Source: Rhodoferax sp.
Lineage (GTDB): Bacteria > Pseudomonadota > Gammaproteobacteria > Burkholderiales > Burkholderiaceae_C
Assembly: GCF_028689295.1 (NCBI RefSeq)
Contig: NZ_JAQTWL010000016.1
Span: forward strand, 19,846 to 83,845
DNA: 64,000 nt
Reading direction: 5' to 3'
Part shown: positions 33,695 to 45,063 of the stretch, in pieces
Position numbering within the stretch: the first letter of the stretch is position 1
How the letters are laid out: each line of letters begins with the position of its first letter
Made by a program: the position numbers and the translations under genes
The notes under the pieces: generated by a model
What the model was told of the DNA's origin: nothing
What the model saw: only the letters and a program-made list of their open reading frames with translations
Databases searched by the model: none

Positions 33695-36295
33695 ATGCGA
33701 CAAGATAAATTGACCACCAAATTCCAGGAAGCCCTGGGCGACGCGCAAAGCCTGGCGCTGGGCCAGGACCACGCCTACATCGAGCCGGTGCACCTGCTGG
33801 TGGCCATGCTCAAGCAGGCCGACGGCCCGAAAGCCCTGTTGCAGCGCGCCGGAGTCAATGTGACGGGCTTGCTGGCGGCCGCCGAGGCCGCCGTCAAACG
33901 TCTGCCGCAGGTGACGGGCCAGGAGCAGGTGCAGGTCAACCCCGAGCTGACCAAGTTGCTGCAGGCGACTGAAAAGGAAGCGCTCAAGCGCGGTGACCAG
34001 TTCATTGCCAGCGAGCTGTTTTTGTTGGCGGTGACCGATGCCAAGGGCGCCCTGGGTGACATGGCCCGCGCCAACGGCCTGACCCGCAAGAGCCTGGAGG
34101 CCGCCATCGAGGCGGTGCGCGGCGGTCAGAACGTGGACAGCGCCGACGCCGAAGACCAGCGCGAGTCGCTGAAAAAATACTGCCTCGACCTGACCGAGCG
34201 CGCGCGCCAGGGAAAGCTCGACCCGGTGATTGGCCGTGACGACGAGATCCGCCGGGCCATTCAGGTGTTGCAACGTCGCACCAAGAACAACCCGGTGCTG
34301 ATTGGCGAACCCGGTGTCGGCAAGACCGCCATTGTGGAAGGCCTGGCGCAGCGCATCGTGGCCGGCGAGGTGCCCGAATCGCTCAAGGGCAAGCGGGTGT
34401 TGTCGCTCGACATGGCCTCGCTGCTGGCCGGCGCCAAGTTCCGTGGCGAGTTCGAGGAGCGCCTGAAAAACGTGCTCAAAGACCTGGCCAAGGATGAAGG
34501 CCAGACCATTGTTTTTATCGATGAGCTGCACACCATGGTGGGTGCCGGCAAGGCCGAGGGCGCGATGGACGCCGGCAACATGCTCAAACCCGCGCTGGCG
34601 CGTGGCGAACTGCATTGCGTGGGCGCGACCACGCTCGACGAGTACCGCAAATACATCGAAAAAGACGCCGCGCTGGAGCGCCGGTTCCAGAAAATCCTGG
34701 TGGGTGAACCCACGGTGGAAGCCACCATTGCGATTTTGCGCGGCCTGCAGGCCAAGTATGAAACCCACCATGGCGTGCAGATTACCGACCCGGCGATCGT
34801 CGCGGCCGCCGAGTTGAGCCATCGCTACATTACCGACCGTTTTCTCCCTGACAAGGCGATCGACCTGATCGACGAGGCTGCCTCCAAGATCAAGATCGAA
34901 CTCGACTCCAAGCCCGAGGTCATGGACAAGCTTGACCGGCGTTTGATCCAGTTGCAGATTGAGCGCGAAGCCGTGCGCCGGGAGAAGGACGAATCCTCGC
35001 AAAAACGCTTCAGCCTGATTGAAGAAGAAATTGTCAAGCTGCAAAAGGAAATTTCCGACTTTGATGAAATCTGGAAGTCCGAAAAGGCTCAGGCACAGGG
35101 CTCCAAGACCATCATGGAGGAGATCGAAACAGTGCGTTTTCAGATTGAAGAGTTCACCCGTAAGGGCGATTTCAACCGCGCGGGTGAGTTGCAGTATGGC
35201 AAGCTTCCGGGTCTGGAAAAACAGCTCAAGGACGCGCAAGATATTGAGGCCGGCAAAGCCAAAAACGCCAAAGATGGTGGCCGCCCGCAATTACTTCGTT
35301 CCGTGGTCGGTGCCGAGGAAATTGCCGAGGTGGTGAGCCGCGCCACCGGCATTCCGGTGAGCAAAATGATGCAGGGCGAGCGCGACAAACTGCTGCTGAT
35401 GGAAGACAAACTGCACCAGCGCGTGGTGGGCCAGGACGAGGCCATCGCCGCCGTGGCCAACGCCATCCGGCGCTCGCGCTCGGGCCTGAGCGACCCGAAC
35501 CGGCCCACGGGCTCCTTCCTGTTCCTGGGCCCGACGGGCGTCGGCAAGACCGAGCTGTGCAAGGCGCTGGCCGGCTTCATGTTCGACTCGGAAGACCACT
35601 TGGTGCGCATCGACATGAGCGAGTTCATGGAGAAGCATTCGGTGGCCCGCCTGATCGGCGCGCCGCCGGGCTATGTGGGCTACGAGGAGGGTGGTTATCT
35701 GACCGAGGCCGTGCGCCGCAAACCCTACAGCGTGCTGCTGCTCGACGAGGTGGAGAAAGCCCACCCGGACGTGTTCAACGTGTTGCTGCAAGTGCTGGAC
35801 GACGGCCGTTTGACCGATGGCCAGGGCCGCACCGTGGACTTCAAGAACACCGTGATCGTGATGACCAGCAACATCGGCTCGCAGATGATTCAGGCCATGG
35901 TGGGCCAGGACTACGAGGACGTCAAGGAAGCGGTGACGGGTGAACTCAAGAACCATTTCCGGCCCGAGTTCCTGAACCGCATTGACGAAACCGTGGTGTT
36001 CCATTCGCTCGACGCCAGCCACATTGCCGACATTGCCCGCATCCAGCTGGCGGTGCTGAAAGCACGGCTGGAGCACATGGAGCTGGGGCTGGAGGTGAGC
36101 GAGGCTGCGGTGGCCGAGCTGGCCAAGGTCGGTTTCGACCCAGTGTTTGGCGCCCGTCCACTGAAACGTGCGATACAGCAGCGGCTGGAAAACCCGTTGT
36201 CCAAGCTGCTACTGGAAGGCAAGTTTGCGCCCAAAGACACCATCCACGTCGACGTGGACCCGATCCGCGCACCGGGGCAGTTCAGCTTTGCGTGA
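33695..36295 (+). CDS. clpB: ATP-dependent chaperone ClpB
   Basis: An 866-residue AAA+ disaggregase, full length. It has a Clp N-domain, the first AAA module with GEPGVGKTA and Walker [10 protein letters not shown], the coiled-coil middle domain about 400-530 ([20 protein letters not shown]), and the second AAA module with GPTGVGKTE and [13 protein letters not shown]. It extracts polypeptides from aggregates together with DnaK. The ATG at 33695 ([14 protein letters not shown]) matches homologues; the frame is open upstream over the promoter. A sigma-32-like promoter precedes it and a strong hairpin terminator follows. Confidence 0.97.
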   Translation: MRQDKLTTKFQEALGDAQSLALGQDHAYIEPVHLLVAMLKQADGPKALLQRAGVNVTGLLAAAEAAVKRLPQVTGQEQVQVNPELTKLLQATEKEALKRGDQFIASELFLLAVTDAKGALGDMARANGLTRKSLEAAIEAVRGGQNVDSADAEDQRESLKKYCLDLTERARQGKLDPVIGRDDEIRRAIQVLQRRTKNNPVLIGEPGVGKTAIVEGLAQRIVAGEVPESLKGKRVLSLDMASLLAGAKFRGEFEERLKNVLKDLAKDEGQTIVFIDELHTMVGAGKAEGAMDAGNMLKPALARGELHCVGATTLDEYRKYIEKDAALERRFQKILVGEPTVEATIAILRGLQAKYETHHGVQITDPAIVAAAELSHRYITDRFLPDKAIDLIDEAASKIKIELDSKPEVMDKLDRRLIQLQIEREAVRREKDESSQKRFSLIEEEIVKLQKEISDFDEIWKSEKAQAQGSKTIMEEIETVRFQIEEFTRKGDFNRAGELQYGKLPGLEKQLKDAQDIEAGKAKNAKDGGRPQLLRSVVGAEEIAEVVSRATGIPVSKMMQGERDKLLLMEDKLHQRVVGQDEAIAAVANAIRRSRSGLSDPNRPTGSFLFLGPTGVGKTELCKALAGFMFDSEDHLVRIDMSEFMEKHSVARLIGAPPGYVGYEEGGYLTEAVRRKPYSVLLLDEVEKAHPDVFNVLLQVLDDGRLTDGQGRTVDFKNTVIVMTSNIGSQMIQAMVGQDYEDVKEAVTGELKNHFRPEFLNRIDETVVFHSLDASHIADIARIQLAVLKARLEHMELGLEVSEAAVAELAKVGFDPVFGARPLKRAIQQRLENPLSKLLLEGKFAPKDTIHVDVDPIRAPGQFSFA

Positions 36296-36314
36296 AGAGG
36301 GTTTGAACTATGCC

Positions 36315-36355
36315 GGAGCCAGCCTGATTCGGATCAGGCTGGCTCCGCTTTTTTT
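36315..36355 (+). terminator. Rho-independent terminator of clpB
   Basis: A perfect 14-base stem, GGAGCCAGCCTGAT (36315-36328) with ATCAGGCTGGCTCC (36333-36346), closes a TCGG loop and is followed by seven T residues (36349-36355). It starts 20 bases after the clpB stop. Confidence 0.95.
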
Positions 36356-36379
36356 GATCACCAGATGCGTATGGGCGTG

Positions 36380-36413
36380 TTGTTAATTGTGCCACTTAGT
36401 GGCATAATTAACA
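36380..36413 (+). promoter_or_regulatory. Promoter and palindromic operator of the toxin-antitoxin pair
   Basis: TGTTAATTGTGCCAC (36381-36395), TTA, and GTGGCATAATTAACA (36399-36413) form an inverted repeat with 14 of 15 pairs. It contains a -35 TTGTTA (36380-36385) and a -10 CATAAT (36403-36408) spaced by 17 bases. Initiation would fall close to the toxin ATG at 36415, so the toxin message may be leaderless. The HTH antitoxin probably binds here. Confidence 0.75.
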
Positions 36414-36414
36414 T

Positions 36415-36798
36415 ATGAACCGAGTATTCAAAACCCGTTATTTCAGCAGATGGATGCGCAAAACAGAGTTGAAAGACAACGCACTCTGCGCTGCGGTGTC
36501 CGAAATGCTGCAAGGTTTGATTGACGCCGACTTGGGTGGTGGCGTTGTCAAGAAGCGCGTCGGGCTCGCCGGGCGTGGCAAGCGCGGCGGTGCCAGAACG
36601 CTGGTTGCGACCAATAGAGGGAACCGCTGGTTTTTCGTCTACGGTTTTGAAAAAAATGACCGGGCCAACATTGCAGACGATGAACTGGAAGCATTGAAAG
36701 GTATCGCTGCAGAGTTGTTGTCCATAACAGGTCAACAGATCAACGAAGCTGTTGCGGACGGCTCACTACAGGAAATTTGCCATGACGACAAAAGCTAA
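36415..36798 (+). CDS. RelE/HigB-like type II toxin
   Basis: A 127-residue basic protein of the RelE-like toxin superfamily (RelE/HigB type formerly DUF1044). It starts MNRVFKTRYFSRWMRK and contains KKRVGLAGRGKRGGARTLVA and RWFFVYGFEKNDRANI, the beta-strand core of these mRNA interferases. Acting with ribosomes, it would cleave mRNA when the antitoxin is lost. The ATG follows the operator palindrome with one intervening base and there is no Shine-Dalgarno, which fits leaderless translation. It overlaps the antitoxin gene by 17 bases. Toxin-first order matches HigBA-type systems. Base composition is lower in GC than clpB. Confidence 0.88.
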   Translation: MNRVFKTRYFSRWMRKTELKDNALCAAVSEMLQGLIDADLGGGVVKKRVGLAGRGKRGGARTLVATNRGNRWFFVYGFEKNDRANIADDELEALKGIAAELLSITGQQINEAVADGSLQEICHDDKS

Positions 36799-37105
36799 AG
36801 CCAAGAGTCCAATTTTCGATGCTGTCCACGAGACCGCCAGCGATCTTCATCGACTGGGTTTTATTGACAAGCGCAATATGCGCAAATTCGACGCGCTTTG
36901 TCTTGACCCCGTTCCTGATTACGACAGCGAAAAAATTCGTGCGCTGCGTGACCACCTTCAATTGAGCCAGGCTGTGTTGGCCGCCGTGCTCAATACAAGC
37001 TTGTCAACAGTTCGGAAATGGGAAATTGGTGAAAAACATCCAAGTGGCCCATCGCTGAAACTGCTTAACTTGCTGGATCGCAAAGGCCTGGAGGCGGTGC
37101 TTTGA
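36782..37105 (+). CDS. HigA-like helix-turn-helix antitoxin
   Basis: A 107-residue protein with a lysine-rich start and a C-terminal XRE-type helix-turn-helix (LQLSQAVLAAVLNTSLSTVRKWE, read as two adjacent helices). It neutralises the toxin and probably binds the 36381-36413 palindrome. The ATG at 36782 is preceded by CAGGAAATTTGCC, a usable ribosome-binding site inside the toxin gene. The C-terminal end overlaps the 3' end of the convergent methyltransferase remnant. Confidence 0.88.
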   Translation: MTTKAKAKSPIFDAVHETASDLHRLGFIDKRNMRKFDALCLDPVPDYDSEKIRALRDHLQLSQAVLAAVLNTSLSTVRKWEIGEKHPSGPSLKLLNLLDRKGLEAVL

Positions 37106-37535
37106 CAGGATCTTGAAGCAGTTTTCCCTGCTGCATTCCAAGCAACACCAGGACGGACACCAAAATGCCGCCCAACAAAAACTGCGAATCAGCATTATTT
37201 AGAAGCTCGGAATCTAGGTAATCATGGTGCGCAAAATAGTTGCGTGCCAGTTCGCAGCAAACCATAGCTTCCAGCACAAAGTGGCCACGGCGGTAGCAGT
37301 CAATGCGCCCGGCGCTGCTGGAGCCGTCACCATGACTGAAGGTGATGGGGCGCTCGAACATGTAGTCGGGCTCGTGCGTGGGCGGCGGGAGATTCAGCAG
37401 GGTGCAGAGCCCTGAGACAAAACTTTGCGCTGTGGCGATCTCGGAGGTGCTGACTTGGCTCCAGAAGGCGATGAACTGCTGAACGGCGATCTCGTCAACG
37501 GTGCCTGTTTTTGTGGTCCCCATGGAAGCGCTCAT
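37065..37535 (-). pseudogene. Truncated N-terminus of a class I DNA methyltransferase/nuclease (MmeI-like)
   Basis: The reading frame encodes 156 residues, but only about the first 90 (37266-37535) resemble a family: the N-terminal nuclease region of large fused methyltransferases, with QQFIAFWSQVST, MFERPITFSHGDGSSS and GRIDCYRRGHFVLEA. The PD-(D/E)XK spacing (D79, E89) is kept but the lysine two residues later is methionine, and similarity ends exactly there. The methyltransferase and specificity domains, over a thousand residues, are missing. The rest of the frame matches nothing I know. It starts at an ATGA overlap with ribE and ends inside the antitoxin gene. It is most likely a non-functional relic. 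Confidence 0.7.
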
Positions 37536-38146
37536 TTGCTGAGCATTCGCTCCACATAACGCGCGATCAAATCAATTTCAAGATTCACACGGGAACCCAC
37601 CTGCAAAGTTCCCAGCGCGGTGTTTTGCACCGTGTGCGGAATCAGGTTGATGCGCATCTCGCAGCCCTCGGCGTTGTCCTGAATGTGGTTTACGGTCAGG
37701 CTGACGCCGTTGATGGTGATCGAGCCTTTGTAAGCCAGGTACTTGGCCAGCGCGGTGGGCGCCATCACCTGCAGTTGCCAGCTTTCGCCGACCTGGGCAA
37801 AGAAAGTGACGCGGCCGATGCCATCGACGTGGCCCGACACAATGTGGCCGCCCAGCCGGTCGTGGGCGCGCAGGGCTTTTTCCAGGTTGACGGCGCCCAG
37901 TTGGTCGAGCCCGGCGGTCTTGTCGAGCGACTCGGCCGAGATGTCGATGGTGAATTGCTGCTGCGCGGCGTTGAGCGTGGTCACGGTCATGCAGGCGCCA
38001 TTGAGCGCGATGCTGTCGCCCAGGCCCACGTCGTCGAGGTAGCCGGGCGGGCAGGTGATCGTGAGGCGCTTGCCGTGGGCGGCGGTGTCGCCCAGGGGGT
38101 GCACGGCGCTGATGTGGCCGATGCCGGTGATGATGCCAGTGAACAT
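37532..38146 (-). CDS. ribE: Riboflavin synthase, alpha subunit
   Basis: A 204-residue enzyme with the family start MFTGIITGIGHI and two lumazine-binding repeats (about 1-95 and 96-190), including LNGACMTVTTLN and INGVSLTVNHIQD. It dismutates two molecules of 6,7-dimethyl-8-ribityllumazine to riboflavin. The ATG at 38146 starts the conserved sequence; it is ten bases after ribD. Some annotations call this gene ribC. No FMN riboswitch is visible upstream of the rib genes here. Confidence 0.95.
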   Translation of the reverse strand: MFTGIITGIGHISAVHPLGDTAAHGKRLTITCPPGYLDDVGLGDSIALNGACMTVTTLNAAQQQFTIDISAESLDKTAGLDQLGAVNLEKALRAHDRLGGHIVSGHVDGIGRVTFFAQVGESWQLQVMAPTALAKYLAYKGSITINGVSLTVNHIQDNAEGCEMRINLIPHTVQNTALGTLQVGSRVNLEIDLIARYVERMLSK

Positions 38147-38156
38147 GTGGTTCCGA

Positions 38157-39263
38157 TTAAAAAACGTCGCGGCCGCAAACGCGGGCGACCACACGCAGGT
38201 CGGGCCCCAGCATGGCCGTGGACTTGAATTCCAGCGGCACGGCTTGCGCCAGATCCTGCAACGGCCCAAAGTGTGCCATGCCGCGCCCCTGGCCTATCAG
38301 TTTGGGGGCCAGGTACACCACAAATTCATCCACCAGGCCTTCGCGAATCAACGAGCCGTTGAGTTTTTCACCGGCTTCCACATGCAGTTCGTTGATCTCG
38401 CGGCGCGCCAGGTCGCGCAGCATGGCGGCCAGATCGACCTTGCCGCTGGCGTTGGGCAGCAGCACCACGGTGGCGCCGCGCGCCTCAAGCGCCGCCTGTT
38501 TGGCGGCGTTGTGCACGGCGGCGTAGATCAACAGCGCCCGGCCCGGCATGAATAACGCGGCATCCAGCGGGGTTTCCAGGCGGCTATCCACCAGCACCAG
38601 GGCGGGTTGCCGTGGTGTGGCCACCAGCCGCACGTCGAGCCTGGGGTTGTCGGCCAGCACCGTGCCGATACCGCTCAGCACGGCGCAGGCACGGGCGCGC
38701 CAGGCGTGGCCGTCGGCGCGGGCTGCGGGTGAGGTGATCCATTGGCTAAGGCCGTTGTCGAGCGCGGTTTTGCCGTCCAGAGAGGCCACCAGCTTCATGC
38801 GCACCCAAGGGGTTTGGCGCAGCATGCGGCTGAAAAAACCGATGTTGAGTTCACGCGATTCGGCAGCGCCAGGGCCGGTTTCGACGTCGATGCCTGCCGC
38901 CCGCAACCGTGAGAAGCCCTGGCCCGTGACCAGGGGGTTGGGGTCGCCGATGGCGGCAACCACTCGTCTGATGCCGGCGGCAATCAAGGCATCGCAGCAG
39001 GGTCCGGTGCGTCCCTGGTGCGAGCAGGGTTCCAGCGTCACATACGCGGTGGCGCCCGCCACGCTGTGGCCATGGGCGGCGGCGTCGCGCAGCGCCATGA
39101 TTTCGGCGTGCGCCTCACCGGCGCGCTGGGTGTAGCCCTGGCCGATCACTTGGCCGTTGGGGGCGGCAATGACGCAGCCGACGCGCGGGTTGGGCGACGT
39201 GATCAGCAGGCTTTGCGCGGCCAGTGCCAGCGCTTGCTGCATCAAGAGGGCGGATTCAGGCAT
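38157..39263 (-). CDS. ribD: Bifunctional riboflavin deaminase/reductase RibD
   Basis: A 368-residue two-domain enzyme. The deaminase domain (1-145) has the zinc motifs AGEAHAEIMALRDA and TLEPCSHQGRTGPCCDALI. The reductase domain follows from about 150 (WVRMKLVASLDGKTALDNG). It carries out two consecutive steps from the pyrimidine product of GTP cyclohydrolase II. It begins seven bases after the GntR gene stop and is followed by ribE, so the three genes probably form one transcript. Confidence 0.95.
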   Translation of the reverse strand: MPESALLMQQALALAAQSLLITSPNPRVGCVIAAPNGQVIGQGYTQRAGEAHAEIMALRDAAAHGHSVAGATAYVTLEPCSHQGRTGPCCDALIAAGIRRVVAAIGDPNPLVTGQGFSRLRAAGIDVETGPGAAESRELNIGFFSRMLRQTPWVRMKLVASLDGKTALDNGLSQWITSPAARADGHAWRARACAVLSGIGTVLADNPRLDVRLVATPRQPALVLVDSRLETPLDAALFMPGRALLIYAAVHNAAKQAALEARGATVVLLPNASGKVDLAAMLRDLARREINELHVEAGEKLNGSLIREGLVDEFVVYLAPKLIGQGRGMAHFGPLQDLAQAVPLEFKSTAMLGPDLRVVARVCGRDVF

Positions 39264-39269
39264 GCGGCT

Positions 39270-39917
39270 TCAAACGGCGGCTTCCAGGCCACTTTCGAAA
39301 TGCGCCTGCATGCGCTGGGTGCAGGCTTGCGGGTCGCGGGCCGCCAGCGCGGCCATGATGGCGCGATGCTCGCCCAGCGACTCCTGAATGCGTCCGGATT
39401 TGAGCAGCGAGTTGTGGCGGTTGAGCTTCATGACCTTGCGCAGGTCGGCCACCATCTGGTTGCGCCAGCGGTTGTCGGCGATTTCGAGCAGGCGCATGTG
39501 AAAACGTTCGTTGATTTCAAAAAAGCGCTGCCGGTCAAGTTGCTCTGGCCGCGCGGCGTCTTCGAGCTCCTGGTGCAGCGTTTTCAATTCGCTCATTTGG
39601 TCATCGTCGGCACGTTGCGCCACGACACCCGCGGCGTCCGATTCGAGCAGGCTCAGCAGGTGATAGACATCGGCCAGGTCGCGCTCAGAAACCTCGGTGA
39701 CGTAGGCACCGCGACGCACTTTCATGGTCACCAGGCCCTCGGTGGCGAGCACCTTGAGCGCCTCGCGCATGGGCGTGCGGCTGATGCCGTAGTCCTGCGC
39801 AATCTTGAGCTCGTCGATCCAGCTGCCGGGTTCCAGCTCACGGTTGAAAATACGCTGACGCAAGAGCTCAGCCACTTCTTCGTAAAGTGCGCGGGGGGCT
39901 AATGAAAGTTCTGCCAT
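39270..39917 (-). CDS. GntR-family (FCD/FadR subgroup) transcriptional regulator
   Basis: A 215-residue regulator. The N-terminal winged helix has IFNRELEPGSWIDELKIAQD and ISRTPMREALKVLATEGLV, and the C-terminal all-helical FCD domain has metal-ligand histidines (NERFHMRLLEIADN and LGEHRAIMAAL). It is divergent from the methylmalonyl-CoA mutase gene, with 129 bases between starts, so it is a good candidate regulator of propionate metabolism. It is also co-oriented with ribD. The effector is unknown; FCD proteins often bind small organic acids. Confidence 0.88.
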   Translation of the reverse strand: MAELSLAPRALYEEVAELLRQRIFNRELEPGSWIDELKIAQDYGISRTPMREALKVLATEGLVTMKVRRGAYVTEVSERDLADVYHLLSLLESDAAGVVAQRADDDQMSELKTLHQELEDAARPEQLDRQRFFEINERFHMRLLEIADNRWRNQMVADLRKVMKLNRHNSLLKSGRIQESLGEHRAIMAALAARDPQACTQRMQAHFESGLEAAV

Positions 39918-40046
39918 GCCGCAAATTGTAAGCTGGAAGGAATTTTTTGCATCAATAATTATAAATAACGTAAACTCGCTTGTTCAAAATGCGCATCGTT
40001 GTAAAGTGGATAGCGCCGATCCTCCAACACTTAACTGTCTGCCACC
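39918..40046. promoter_or_regulatory. Divergent regulatory region between the GntR gene and methylmalonyl-CoA mutase
   Basis: An AT-rich spacer with a possible mutase promoter TTGCAT (39947-39952), an 18-base gap and TAAACT (39971-39976). The AT-rich core AATAATTATAAATAA (39955-39969) could hold a regulator site, but no clear FadR-type palindrome is visible. There is no obvious ribosome-binding sequence before the mutase ATG. Confidence 0.4.
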
Positions 40047-42220
<2,174 letters not shown>

Positions 42221-42224
<4 letters not shown>

Positions 42225-43324
42225 ATCCAGGCGTTTTAGCGGCGGCCGTGCTGCGGGGTGACGCCACCGTGCAGCGCCGCGCCATGGCCAAGGCCATCAC
42301 CTTGCTCGAATCAACCCGCGCCGACCACCGTTTGCTGGCCGATGAGTTGCTCACGGCCTTGCTGCCGCACACCGGCCAGTCGTTCCGGCTGGGCATCAGC
42401 GGCGTGCCGGGGGTGGGCAAATCCACCTTTATTGAGGCGCTGGGCTTGTACCTGATTGGCTTGGGTCACCGCGTCGCGGTGCTGACCATCGACCCGTCTT
42501 CCACGGTCTCGGGCGGCTCCATTCTGGGCGACAAGACCCGCATGGAATTGTTGTCCGTCAACGACAAAGCCTATATCCGTCCCAGCCCCAGCAGCGGCAC
42601 GCTGGGCGGTGTCGCCGAGAAAACCCGCGAGGCCATGCTGGTCTGCGAGGCGGCGGGTTATGACGTGGTGATTGTGGAAACCGTGGGTGTCGGGCAAAGC
42701 GAGACGGCGGTGGCCAACATGACCGACATGTTCGTGCTGATGCAGTTGCCCAACGCCGGCGACGATTTGCAGGCCATCAAGAAAGGCGTCATGGAACTGG
42801 CCGATCTGGTGGTCATCAACAAGGCCGATCTTGACTTCGCTGCCGCCACCCGCGCCCGGGCTCAGATCACGTCCAGCCTGCGCCTGCTGGGTCTGCATGG
42901 CAACCCGCAAGCCATGCACCATGACGAAAAAATATGGCACCCGCAAGTGATCCAGCTCAGCGCCCTGCACGCCCAGGGCGTCGATAGTTTTTGGGACAAA
43001 GTGCTTCAATTCAAAACACTTCAAACCACCAGCGGCCGCTTTGCTGCGCGTCGCCATCAACAGGCGCTGGCGTGGATGTGGGAGCGCATCGATGCCGGGC
43101 TCAAGCAAGCCTTTGCCCAGCACCCGGCGGTCAAAACGCTGTTGCCTCAATTGACACAAGATGTGCTGGAAGGCCGGGTGGCGGCCTCCACTGCCGCAAG
43201 AAATATGCTGCGTGCCGCAAGCGCAGGTGACCGTGAAGTTTTATCCGTTCGGGCTGAGCCTGTCGAAGCCCATGCGAACATTTCTGAGAGCCCTTCGACA
43301 GGCGCAGGGCAAACGAACCATTGA
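42221..43324 (+). CDS. meaB: Methylmalonyl-CoA mutase-associated GTPase MeaB
   Basis: A 367-residue G3E-family GTPase. It has the P-loop [15 protein letters not shown], the switch region [20 protein letters not shown], a [10 protein letters not shown] motif and the NKAD base-specificity motif. It protects and reloads the cobalamin of the mutase. The GTG at 42221 overlaps the mutase stop. The last ~27 residues are encoded by an inserted REP-like repeat (43245-43315), which has replaced or extended the normal C-terminus. Confidence 0.94.
43245..43315. repeat. REP-like element inserted in the 3' end of meaB
   Basis: The left arm contains GCTGAGCCTGTCGAAGCCC (43253-43271) and the right arm GCCCTTCGACAGGCGCAGGGC (43290-43310). 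The core GCCTGTCGAAG/CTTCGACAGGC is perfectly inverted. Translated in another frame it gives the [10 protein letters not shown] phrase that I recall from dispersed bacterial repeats. Here it is read through as the meaB C-terminus. Confidence 0.8.
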
Positions 43325-43339
43325 GAAAAGAGGAAAACC

Positions 43340-44872
<1,533 letters not shown>

Positions 44873-45063
44873 GCCAAGACATGAAGACATTGACTTCGCT
44901 GTTCTTGGGCGGGAGCGGGCTGCCCGGGCGCTTTGCTTCGTGTCCCCCGGCCTGCGGCCTCCTCCTTTACCTGCGCAAAACGCCCAGGCAGCCCGATCCT
45001 GAATCGGCTGGTTGGGTTGGCCTGCACAAAGCACAAAAACTGATTCCCGAATAGGAGACCTCT
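44873..45063. other. Intergenic spacer between pccB and pccA carrying a structured repeat
   Basis: 191 bases split the two carboxylase subunit genes. Most of it is the inverted-repeat element at 44916-44995. The last part provides the ribosome-binding site of the next gene (ATAGGAGACC). I see no gene. Confidence 0.7.
44916..44995. repeat. Structured intergenic repeat, copy 2 (different arms, same core)
   Basis: Arms CGGGCTGCCCGGGCGCTTTG (from 44916) and GCAAAACGCCCAGGCAGCCC (from 44975) are complementary at all but two positions. Between them lie TGTCCCCCGG (44941-44950), an inner hairpin GGCC-TGC-GGCC (44949-44959) and CCTCCTCCTTTAC (44958-44970). The core matches the 5812-5914 element; the arms do not. 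Confidence 0.75.

Noticed and set aside
33659..35290. 543-residue minus-strand open frame opposite clpB
   Set aside because: Shadow frame within an unambiguous ClpB gene, without protein-like features or a start signal.
37065..37535. Functional restriction-modification gene
   Set aside because: The methyltransferase and specificity domains are missing and the catalytic lysine is replaced.
39264..39269. FMN riboswitch in front of ribD
   Set aside because: There are only six bases between the GntR gene and ribD, and no such structure is visible upstream of the GntR gene.
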